Origin: Glaciecola blandensis
Lineage (GTDB): Bacteria > Pseudomonadota > Gammaproteobacteria > Enterobacterales > Alteromonadaceae
Direction: 5' to 3'
Assembly (NCBI RefSeq): GCF_031846165.1
Contig: NZ_JAVRIE010000004.1
Location: 62,001-126,000 of the forward strand
DNA: 64,000 bases
A program made the translations under genes and the position numbers. Positions 1-7,509 of the stretch are shown in pieces; the stretch's first letter is position 1, and every line of letters begins with the position of its first letter. The notes under the pieces were generated by a model. The model saw only the letters and a list, made by a program, of their open reading frames with translations. It was not told the DNA's origin and searched no databases.

Positions 1-1503
1 CATCATTTTATCAAACCCGGTACGGACGCTTTACTGCTCTTAGCTATGCTAAATACTCTGTTTGCTGAGGGCTTAAACAAGCCCGGAAAACTAGCAGAAT
101 TAACGCCGAAACTGTCTTTGATAGAAGCTTATGTTGCTCCTTATCCGGCTTCTCGTGTGGCTACACTAACGGGCATGGATGAACAAGAAATTAAGGATAT
201 CGTGCGTGGTTTCTGTGCTGCAGAGTCGGCTGTATGTTATGGACGTATGGGGGCTAGCGTACAAGCCTTTGGCACCTTAACGCAGTATCTGATCATGCTT
301 TTTAATATCCTGACGGGTAACCTAGATAGGCAGGGTGGAATGATGTTTACGCAACCTGCGGCTGACCTATTGCCACATTCTGGCAGAGGCACCATTGGAC
401 AATATCATTCGCGAGTTCGAAAATTACCTGCATTCGCTGGGGAGTTTCCGGTTTCAGCCTTAGCGGAAGAAATACTGACCGAAGGTGAGGGGCAAATCAA
501 AGGTATGGTGATTGGCGCAGGTAATCCAATTTTGACCACACCAAATGGGCAGCAATTGGACACGGCTTTTGAGTCTTTAGAATTCGTTGTCGCCGTTGAT
601 TTTTTCATTACTGAAACAAGCAGGCATGCCAACATCATCCTACCTCCAGTGACAGCGCTAGAGCGCGATCATTATGATGTGGTTTTTCATAATTTTGCGG
701 TTCGAAATAGCACTAAGTTCTCTCCCGCTATTTTTGAACCAAGCGATGATTCGCGCACCGATTGGCAAATCTATCTTGGCTTAGCAGAGCGACTCGATGC
801 GCTAAATGGCGCATCAACAGAAAAGTACGCCGCTTTGTGGCAGAAAGAGCCGACCGGTGTGGTCAATGATTTATTGCAGATGAGTGATTACCGTCACGAG
901 GGTGAACGTTTGAATATCGACCTGCTGAAGCGTTTACCGCATGGTATCGATCTTGGCCCCTTACGAGAAGACTTACCTAACGCAATTTATCATAGCGACA
1001 AGCAAATTGATCTGAGCTTTGATTACTTCATGGGCGATCTTCAGCGCCTCAATGACACTTATTTTGCTGATAAGCCGGCAGAAGAAAACGGTCAATTACA
1101 GTTGATTGGACGCAGACATTTAAAAACCAACAACTCTTGGTTACATAACAGCCAACGAATGGTGAAAGGAACGAAGGGAGGATTGTCTCGTTGCACGGCG
1201 CAATTGCACCCTGATGACGCTCAACGGCTTGCCGTTACCGACAAACAAATGATCACGGTCAGTTCTCGAGTGGGCAGTATTCAGATTCCGGCTGAGATAA
1301 CTGAAAAAATAATGCCCGGTGTCATCTCAATTCCACATGGATGGGGTCACAATAAAAAGGGGATGCGTTGGAAGGTAGCTCAAGAGCACGCAGGTGTGAG
1401 TGTGAACGATTTGACAGATGAAATGGTGTTGGATGAGTTATCTGGAAATGCAGTTCTTAATGGGGTGCCAGTCAGTGTCACCCCGATAGAAAGCGCAAAC
1501 TAA
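1..1503 (+). CDS. Molybdopterin oxidoreductase, C-terminal part (5' truncated by window)
   Basis: The reading frame is open from base 1, so the start lies upstream of the window; about 500 C-terminal residues are visible. The sequence reads like a formate dehydrogenase/DMSO-reductase-superfamily catalytic subunit. It has the family-typical FIKPGTDALLL stretch at the left edge, the segments CYGRMGASVQAFGT and LTGNLDRQGG, the cofactor-region phrase GAGNPILTTPN, and ETSRHANIILPP. A C-terminal MopB-binding domain follows (HPDDAQRLAVTDKQMITVSSRVGSIQIPAEIT). Such enzymes use bis-MGD molybdenum to oxidise or reduce small substrates. The substrate cannot be told here because the N-terminal Fe-S/Cys region is missing. 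No partner subunit follows; the next gene, 170 bases on, is a xylanase, so this is the end of its transcription unit. Confidence 0.85.
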   Translation, partial: HHFIKPGTDALLLLAMLNTLFAEGLNKPGKLAELTPKLSLIEAYVAPYPASRVATLTGMDEQEIKDIVRGFCAAESAVCYGRMGASVQAFGTLTQYLIMLFNILTGNLDRQGGMMFTQPAADLLPHSGRGTIGQYHSRVRKLPAFAGEFPVSALAEEILTEGEGQIKGMVIGAGNPILTTPNGQQLDTAFESLEFVVAVDFFITETSRHANIILPPVTALERDHYDVVFHNFAVRNSTKFSPAIFEPSDDSRTDWQIYLGLAERLDALNGASTEKYAALWQKEPTGVVNDLLQMSDYRHEGERLNIDLLKRLPHGIDLGPLREDLPNAIYHSDKQIDLSFDYFMGDLQRLNDTYFADKPAEENGQLQLIGRRHLKTNNSWLHNSQRMVKGTKGGLSRCTAQLHPDDAQRLAVTDKQMITVSSRVGSIQIPAEITEKIMPGVISIPHGWGHNKKGMRWKVAQEHAGVSVNDLTDEMVLDELSGNAVLNGVPVSVTPIESAN

Positions 1504-1529
1504 AAGCACCATGTAGATCTTGAACATTG

Positions 1530-1559
1530 CGCTTGATTCATTGCTCGATGAATTGAGCG
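1530..1559 (+). other. Imperfect stem-loop after molybdopterin oxidoreductase
   Basis: CGCTTGATTCAT and ATGAATTGAGCG can pair (10 of 12) around a six-base loop. No U-run follows, so this is at best a weak or Rho-type 3' end signal. Confidence 0.25.
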
Positions 1560-1676
1560 TAATCGTTCATTTATTTCATTACGTTTTTTAACAATCGGCT
1601 TACCTTCTCCTCTACTTGATTGACTTGCTTTGACTGCTTGGCATAGTCTACATGTTAATTATTTGTTGAGGCGATT

Positions 1677-2870
1677 ATGCGTAAATTTACATTTTTATCA
1701 TTGATGATGGTACTTGCTGTTGTATGTATTTTTGCTTGCACTCCTTCAACATCAAGCAGCACGGACGCTCGAGAAAATAAATCAACGAAACAAAGCAAAG
1801 AGCCTGTGACTAGAGCGCTCGCTGCTGCCTATTCTCCTTTTTTCTCTTTTGGGGTTGCAGTGAATAGAAATCATGTAACTCAAGAAGATAATCCAGGTGC
1901 CAATATAGTTCAGCAGCACTTCTCTGTATTGACGGCTGAAAACGATATGAAGTGGGAAAGTATTCAGCCCAGTGAGAAACGCTTCACGTTTAAAGGCTCA
2001 GATGCGCTTGTATCTTTTGCTGAAAAGTATGACAAAGAACTCATTGGTCATGTTTTCGTGTGGCATCAACAAACACCTGACTGGGTTTTTGAAGATGAGG
2101 AAGGTAATTTTGTTTCTCGGGAAGTGCTTCTACAAAGAATGCGGGATCATATTTTCACATTAGCTGGTCGTTATGAGAATGCTATCAAAGGCTGGGATGT
2201 GGTGAACGAAGCACTCAATGAAGATGGTAGCTTGAGGAAGTCAAAGTGGCAGCAAATTATTGGTGATGATTTCATCGAGAAAGCCTTTGAGTATGCTGCT
2301 GAGGCAGCGCCGAACGCTGCGCTCTATTACAATGATTACAATCTATTTAAAGCTGAAAAAATGGACGGCGCTATCGCCTTAGCAAAGCGCCTAAAAGCCA
2401 AGGGTATTCGAATTGATGGTATTGGTATACAAGCCCACTACAGCAACGAGCCCCCGTTAGAAGAATTAGAACAAAGTATACAGAAGGTCATCAATGCTGG
2501 TTTCAAGATCATGATTACTGAACTTGACCTGACCGTATTGAAATTTCCGGATGAAGATAAAGTGGGCGCGGATATCACCCTAGATTTTGCATTTCAAGAG
2601 GAATACGACCCCTATAAAAATGGGATTTCTGAAGCATCACATCAAAAGCTGGCGACCGCCTACATCGATTTGTTCCGCTTATTCTTGAAATATCATGAGC
2701 ATATTGATCGCGTCACCTTGTGGGGAGTTTCAGATAAAGACACTTGGCGAAACTATTGGCCAATGAAAGGTAGAACAGATTACCCACTACTGTTTGATCG
2801 AAAACATCAGGCAAAGGACTTTGTAGACGATCTTATCGCGTTGGCAGAGAGTGCAAATAAAATAAATTAA
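1677..2870 (+). CDS. GH10 endo-1,4-beta-xylanase, predicted lipoprotein
   Basis: This 397-residue protein is a glycoside hydrolase family 10 xylanase that cuts the beta-1,4-xylose backbone of xylan. The hydrophobic signal (residues 4-20) ends in CIFAC, so Cys21 is a probable lipidation site and the enzyme is probably anchored in the envelope; a low-complexity Ser/Thr/Lys linker follows. Family hallmarks are the TAENDMKWE block (87-94), HVFVWHQQTPDW, WDVVNEALN with acid/base Glu178, and MITELDLTV with nucleophile Glu282. The ATG is preceded by GAGG at a suitable distance. It heads a three-gene set with a GPH symporter and a GH43 xylosidase, implying a route from xylan to xylo-oligosaccharide to xylose. 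No xylan TonB receptor or regulator is in view. Confidence 0.95.
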   Translation: MRKFTFLSLMMVLAVVCIFACTPSTSSSTDARENKSTKQSKEPVTRALAAAYSPFFSFGVAVNRNHVTQEDNPGANIVQQHFSVLTAENDMKWESIQPSEKRFTFKGSDALVSFAEKYDKELIGHVFVWHQQTPDWVFEDEEGNFVSREVLLQRMRDHIFTLAGRYENAIKGWDVVNEALNEDGSLRKSKWQQIIGDDFIEKAFEYAAEAAPNAALYYNDYNLFKAEKMDGAIALAKRLKAKGIRIDGIGIQAHYSNEPPLEELEQSIQKVINAGFKIMITELDLTVLKFPDEDKVGADITLDFAFQEEYDPYKNGISEASHQKLATAYIDLFRLFLKYHEHIDRVTLWGVSDKDTWRNYWPMKGRTDYPLLFDRKHQAKDFVDDLIALAESANKIN

Positions 2871-2940
2871 ACACTAGGCGGACCGCTAGAAGGTCATGAC
2901 TAGTAAAGATATTAATAATAAAAAGACAAGGGAAAGCAGT

Positions 2941-4254
2941 ATGCAAAGGCTTAGCGTTAAAGAGAAGTTTGGCTACGGCCTTGGTGACACGGCGAGCAAT
3001 ATCGTGTTTCAAGTTGTCATTGGTTTTCTAACCAAATATTACACTGATGTCTATGGCATTGGGGCAGCAGCAGTCGGCACCTTGTTTTTAGTGGTAAGAA
3101 TCTTTGATGCGATTACTGACCCAATTATGGGAGGTATTGCTGATAGAACCGAGACGAAATGGGGTAAATACCGTCCTTATTTGGTTTGGTTTGCCTTACC
3201 CTACGGCGCGCTTGCGGTTGCGGCATTTACCACACCCGAATTAACTGAAGATGGCAAACTGATATACGCCTATCTTACCTATGCAGCCTTAATGACGGTC
3301 TACACAGCGATTAACATTCCTTATTCAGCACTGGGCGGTGTGATGACAGCGTCACCCACTGAGCGCGCATCTGTGCAGTCATGGCGCTTTGCGCTAGCGA
3401 TGGTTGGCGGTGCGATAGTGACCGCGTCAGTCATGCCATTAGTAAACTATTTCGGGCAGGGGAATGAACAATTAGGCTTTCAAATGGCCATGGTGGTGCT
3501 TTCCATTTTTGCTGTTATCTGCTTCTTTCTTTGCTTTGCTTTTACCAAGGAGAGAGTACCTCCACCACCTCCATCTAATGCACCTTGGGTTGCAGGGATC
3601 TGGCGTGATTTCAAACAAATGTTACGCAATGACCAGTGGCGCATTATTGCTATTATCAGCTTGGTAATACTTATCAGCGTTGTCATGCGAGGTGGAACAA
3701 CGATTTACTATGTTGAGTATTATTTGGAGCGTGAAGACCTTGTTACCTTATTTATGACAAGCGGTATGGTAGCAGGCATTTTTGGTGCGTTAGCTGCGAA
3801 CGTACTCGTTGCCAAGTTTTGTAAAGTGCAACTGATGAAGGCGTGCGCCTTAGGCATCGTGATTAGTAACGGCATTTTGTTTATGGTGCCTCGAGACGGT
3901 ATGGAGCTTGCCTTAGTTTTCACGATACTGGCCAACTTTGTACATATGATCTTCACTCCTCTTATGTTCTCGACGGTTCCTGATACTGTCGATTATGGCG
4001 CTAAAAAACTCGGCCAAAGTAGCATGGGGATGGCATTTTCAGGGCATTTATTAATGATAAAGATGGGTATTGCTCTAGGCGGAGCGGGTATCGGTTGGAT
4101 TTTGGCATATTCAGGATATGAACCAAACGTTAGCCAAAGTGAGTCAGCATTAAATGGGATTTTATTTCTCTACACGATCGCATCTGTGATCGCCGGCATT
4201 ATTATTTTTTTCCTCATGAACAACTACAAACTCACTCGTGATTTTAAAGACTAA
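2941..4254 (+). CDS. GPH-family sugar:cation symporter (xylo-oligosaccharide/xyloside)
   Basis: A polytopic protein of about 437 residues (roughly 12 hydrophobic segments) of the glycoside-pentoside-hexuronide:cation symporter family. It carries the family N-terminal motif KFGYGLGDTASNI and the loop DPIMGGIADRTETKWGKYRPY. It should import short xylosides with Na+ or H+ across the inner membrane. The start at 2941 is preferred because AAGGGA lies seven bases upstream and family homology begins at once; an in-frame ATG at 2896 would add 15 polar residues and has its SD only two bases away. It sits between the GH10 xylanase and the GH43 xylosidase with short gaps, so one operon is likely. The exact substrate is inferred from neighbours. 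Confidence 0.88.
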   Translation: MQRLSVKEKFGYGLGDTASNIVFQVVIGFLTKYYTDVYGIGAAAVGTLFLVVRIFDAITDPIMGGIADRTETKWGKYRPYLVWFALPYGALAVAAFTTPELTEDGKLIYAYLTYAALMTVYTAINIPYSALGGVMTASPTERASVQSWRFALAMVGGAIVTASVMPLVNYFGQGNEQLGFQMAMVVLSIFAVICFFLCFAFTKERVPPPPPSNAPWVAGIWRDFKQMLRNDQWRIIAIISLVILISVVMRGGTTIYYVEYYLEREDLVTLFMTSGMVAGIFGALAANVLVAKFCKVQLMKACALGIVISNGILFMVPRDGMELALVFTILANFVHMIFTPLMFSTVPDTVDYGAKKLGQSSMGMAFSGHLLMIKMGIALGGAGIGWILAYSGYEPNVSQSESALNGILFLYTIASVIAGIIIFFLMNNYKLTRDFKD

Positions 4255-4266
4255 GGAACATCTATT

Positions 4267-5934
4267 TTGAGTCAACATACTATTATTCAAAACCCTATTC
4301 TACCTGGCTTTAATCCAGACCCAAGTGTCGTGGCGGTGGGTGATGACTTCTATATCGCGACATCTACTTTTGAATGGTATCCAGGGGTGCAAATCCATCA
4401 TTCAAAAGACTTAAAAAATTGGCGCTTAGCAAAACGACCGTTAGATAGGAAGAGCCTACTAGACATGCGCGGCAACCCAGATTCTTGCGGTATTTGGGCG
4501 CCTTGTTTAAGTTATCACGATGGCTTGTTTCACCTCATCTATACAGATGTAAAACGTTTTGATGGTAACTTTAAAGATGCTCATAATTACCTAACAACCT
4601 GCGAAACTATTGATGGTGAGTGGAGTGAGCCGGTGTATATGAACTCTAGCGGTTTCGATCCATCATTGTTTCATGATGATGATGGGCGAAAGTGGTTCGT
4701 TAATGTGATTTGGGATCACCGTCACGAAAATAATCGTTTTGGCGGTATTTTGCTGCAAGAGTATTGCTCTAAACAAAAGAAATTAGTGGGGCCGATTAAA
4801 AATATCTTTAAAGGTACTAAACTTGGTTTGACTGAGGCGCCACATCTATTTAAGCGCAATGGATATTACTATTTACTCACCGCTGAAGGTGGCACTTTTT
4901 ATACTCACGCGATGACTATGGCGCGCTCGAAAAACATCGACGGACCTTATGAAGAGGATCCTCACGGCTACCTACTGACCGCGAAAGACCATCAAGATTT
5001 AGGTTTGCAGCGAACAGGACATGGTGACTTGTTTGATGCACCGGATGGCCAGTCGTATCTTGTGCATTTGTGTGGGCGGCCGTTAGAGGGCGAGCGACGT
5101 TGCCCGCTTGGTAGAGAGACCGGTCTGCAAAAAACAGTATGGGGTGATGATGGGTGGTTGCGTTTGGAAAGTGCCATCTCCACAGAGAGTGAGGGTAGAG
5201 CAACAACCAGCAACGGCCTTCCTGAAATCGAAATTACAGTAAGTAACTTGCCTTTGCATCCTTGGCCCGCCAAAACGGAAAAACACGATTTTGAATCGCC
5301 TGATTTGCCAAGCGACTTTCAATGGTTGCGAACGCCTACACCAGAAACATTTATGAGCTTGACTGAGCGTTCAGGATACTTGCGTTTGAAGGGTAAAGAA
5401 TCTATTGGTTCATTGTTCGAGCAGGCGTTAATTGCTCGACGCCAAGAAGCATTTTCTTATACCGCCGAGACAGCTCTGGAATTTGAGCCTGAAAATATCC
5501 AACAAATGGCAGGACTTACTTGCTATTACAATAGCCGTAAATTTCATTATTGCTACGTTTCAATAGATGATGATGGGCAACGTTATGTCGACATCATGAG
5601 TTGCCTTGGTAACGGTGATCAAATGTTGAATTTCCCCTTGAGAGAAGGGCATTTGGGGGAGTTCAAAACTGATGCTAGATTTGTCCTACCAGCTGAAGAT
5701 AAGGTCTATTTGAAAGCAGAAGTTGATCGTCATGTGCTTACGTTTCATTTCTCGACTGATGGTCAAGAATGGACAAGGTTGCCGGTTAATTTAGATTACA
5801 CTGTGATATCTGATGAAGCCGGTGGTGGTGACGGTTGTCATTTCACTGGTGGTTTTGTCGGTATGGCTTGTCAGGATGTTTCTGGCCAGCAGTGTTACGC
5901 TGATTTTGACTACTTTAGTTACGTAGAGCGGTAA
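4267..5934 (+). CDS. GH43 beta-xylosidase
   Basis: A 555-residue two-domain enzyme: an N-terminal five-bladed GH43 propeller (about 1-310) and a C-terminal beta-sandwich (about 330-555) as in GH43 beta-xylosidases of the Selenomonas type. The three catalytic acids are recognisable: Asp18 in FNPDPS (base), Asp131 in GFDPSLF (pKa modulator) and Glu190 in LTEAPHLF (acid). There is no signal peptide, so it is cytoplasmic and hydrolyses imported xylo-oligosaccharides to xylose. The start is TTG, supported by AAGGA nine bases upstream and by homology from the first residues. It follows the GPH symporter by 12 bases and ends the xylan operon. Some alpha-L-arabinofuranosidase side activity is possible in this family. 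Confidence 0.94.
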   Translation: MSQHTIIQNPILPGFNPDPSVVAVGDDFYIATSTFEWYPGVQIHHSKDLKNWRLAKRPLDRKSLLDMRGNPDSCGIWAPCLSYHDGLFHLIYTDVKRFDGNFKDAHNYLTTCETIDGEWSEPVYMNSSGFDPSLFHDDDGRKWFVNVIWDHRHENNRFGGILLQEYCSKQKKLVGPIKNIFKGTKLGLTEAPHLFKRNGYYYLLTAEGGTFYTHAMTMARSKNIDGPYEEDPHGYLLTAKDHQDLGLQRTGHGDLFDAPDGQSYLVHLCGRPLEGERRCPLGRETGLQKTVWGDDGWLRLESAISTESEGRATTSNGLPEIEITVSNLPLHPWPAKTEKHDFESPDLPSDFQWLRTPTPETFMSLTERSGYLRLKGKESIGSLFEQALIARRQEAFSYTAETALEFEPENIQQMAGLTCYYNSRKFHYCYVSIDDDGQRYVDIMSCLGNGDQMLNFPLREGHLGEFKTDARFVLPAEDKVYLKAEVDRHVLTFHFSTDGQEWTRLPVNLDYTVISDEAGGGDGCHFTGGFVGMACQDVSGQQCYADFDYFSYVER

Positions 5935-5963
5935 TTTTGCTCTTCGTGTCATTGGCGCGCTAA

Positions 5964-6130
5964 CAGTCATTACCGCGAAGGCGGTAACCTAAAACAGGGA
6001 TTCCCTCCTGCGAGGGAATGACGGGGTACAGTCATTACCGCGCTACCCCAGTCATTACCGCGCTACCCCAGTCATTACCGCGCAGGCGGTAACCTAAAAT
6101 CGGGATTCCCTCCTGCGAGGGAATGACGGG
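5964..6130. repeat. REP-like palindromic elements (two full, two partial copies)
   Basis: Two near-identical ~62-base units (5964-6026 and 6070-6130) start with AGTCATTACCGCG and end with GAGGGAATGACGGG. Each contains two small hairpins, ACCGC..GCGGT and ATTCCCTC..GAGGGAAT. Between them lie two truncated 20-base copies of the left end (AGTCATTACCGCGCTACCCC). This resembles bacterial REP/BIME repeats with an inverted GTCATT/AATGAC terminus. The element sits 3' of the GH43 gene and lacks a real ORF. Confidence 0.75.
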
Positions 6131-6231
6131 ATGAAGGGAATGACGGGATGAAGGGAATGACGGGATGAAGGGAATGACGGGATGAAGGGAATGACGGGAT
6201 GAAGGGAATGACGGGATGAAGGGAATGACGG
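6121..6231. repeat. 17-bp tandem repeat, about 6.5 copies
   Basis: The unit GAATGACGGGATGAAGG is repeated head to tail without change at 6121, 6138, 6155, 6172, 6189 and 6206, with a partial seventh copy. It begins with the right terminus of the adjacent REP-like element (GGGAATGACGGG), so it appears to have grown from that end. There are no spacers, so it is not a CRISPR. The open frame across it (repetitive Ser/His/Pro) is an artefact of the repeat. Confidence 0.9.
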
Positions 6232-6260
6232 AATGGCAGCTCATAATTCTAATTTAAGAC

Positions 6261-6295
6261 AAAAAAAAGCACCTATCGTGATGATAAGTGCTTTT
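6261..6295 (-). terminator. Rho-independent terminator of fadBA
   Basis: Read on the minus strand, AGCACTTATC-ATCAC-GATAGGTGCT forms a 10-bp stem (one G-U) followed by eight U. It lies about 35 bases after the fadA stop. The A-rich other flank also permits some termination from the left. Confidence 0.85.
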
Positions 6296-6329
6296 GTTTA
6301 TTTAGCTTAGTCTGTTGCTATTTTTGTCG

Positions 6330-7490
6330 TTATACACGCTCAAAAATAGTCGCGATGCCTTGGCCTAGACCAATACACATTGTAGCCAAACCAATTTCTT
6401 TATCGTTAGCTTCCATCAAGTTAATCAGGGTTGTCGAGATACGCGAACCAGAGCAACCTAATGGGTGGCCTAGTGCAATTGCACCACCATTCAAGTTCAC
6501 TTTTTCGTCATACTGTTCCAACCAACCTAAGCGCTTGATGCACGATAAGGCTTGCGCTGCGAAGGCTTCATTGAACTCGGCAATTTGAATGTCATCCATT
6601 GTCATGCCAGCACGTTTCAATGCTTTCTGAGTGGCTGGTACCGGGCCAAAGCCCATAATGGCAGCATCACAGCCCGCAACAGCCATTGCGCGAACTTTCG
6701 CACGTGGTGTAAGCCCAAGTTCTTTCGCGCGGTCCGCAGACATGATCAACATCGCTGAAGCACCGTCAGATAGCGCTGAAGAGGTTCCTGCGGTCACGGT
6801 GCCATTAACTGGATCAAACACCGGTCTTAAACCTGCTAAGCCCTCTACGGTGGTTTCAGGGCGAATAACTTCATCGTGCTCGATTAAGCTAAGTACACCA
6901 TCTTTGTCATGACCTTCAATCGGTACAATCTCATTCCAACGACCTTCAACCGTCGCTTTGTGGGCACGCTGATGTGAGCGAGCACCGAAAGCGTCTTGCA
7001 TCTCACGGGTGATCCCATTTTGACGGCCCAATAACTCAGCTGTCATACCCATGCTGCCAGACGCACGCGCAGTGTGTTTAGCAATACCAGGGTGGAAGTC
7101 GATATTGAAGTCCATAGGCACGTGGCCCATGTGCTCTACACCACCAATCATATATATATCACCGCGACCACTCATGATGCCTGAAGTGGCATCATGCAAA
7201 GCTTGCATAGAAGAACCACACAAACGGTTCACTGTCACCGCGCCTGTTGAGCGAGGGATGGGCGTGAGCAATTGTGCATTACGAGCAATGTTGAAGCCTT
7301 GTTCTTTGGTTTGCTGTACACAACCCCAAATAATGTCTTCAATTTCTGCAGGGTCAACACCTGGATTACGTTCAACTAATTTTGTCATTAAGTGTGCTGA
7401 TAACGTTTCAGCTCGCACATTTCTGAACACACCGCCTTTGGAACGTCCCATCGGGGTACGAATACAATCGATAACTACGACATCTTTCAT
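6330..7490 (-). CDS. fadA: 3-ketoacyl-CoA thiolase (acetyl-CoA acyltransferase)
   Basis: A 386-residue thiolase, the beta subunit of the fatty-acid oxidation complex; it cleaves 3-ketoacyl-CoA with CoA to acetyl-CoA and a shortened acyl-CoA. The nucleophile is Cys91 in NRLCGSSM, the same number as in E. coli FadA. The C-terminal catalytic motifs GGAIALGHPLGCSG and CIGLGQG are intact. The start at 7490 is chosen because GGAGA lies just upstream and family homology starts with MKDVVVIDCIRTP; a longer frame to 7562 would overlap fadB. It follows fadB by 19 bases and is followed by a strong terminator, so fadBA is one operon. Confidence 0.97.
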   Translation of the reverse strand: MKDVVVIDCIRTPMGRSKGGVFRNVRAETLSAHLMTKLVERNPGVDPAEIEDIIWGCVQQTKEQGFNIARNAQLLTPIPRSTGAVTVNRLCGSSMQALHDATSGIMSGRGDIYMIGGVEHMGHVPMDFNIDFHPGIAKHTARASGSMGMTAELLGRQNGITREMQDAFGARSHQRAHKATVEGRWNEIVPIEGHDKDGVLSLIEHDEVIRPETTVEGLAGLRPVFDPVNGTVTAGTSSALSDGASAMLIMSADRAKELGLTPRAKVRAMAVAGCDAAIMGFGPVPATQKALKRAGMTMDDIQIAEFNEAFAAQALSCIKRLGWLEQYDEKVNLNGGAIALGHPLGCSGSRISTTLINLMEANDKEIGLATMCIGLGQGIATIFERV

Positions 7491-7509
7491 TTTTATCTCC
7501 TCTGGTGAC

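Noticed and set aside
6121..6231. Possible CRISPR array
   Set aside because: Units are 17 bases and contiguous with no spacers, and no cas genes are near.
6035..6244. 69-residue repetitive ORF (Ser/His/Pro repeats)
   Set aside because: It is only the translation of the REP-like and 17-bp tandem repeats.
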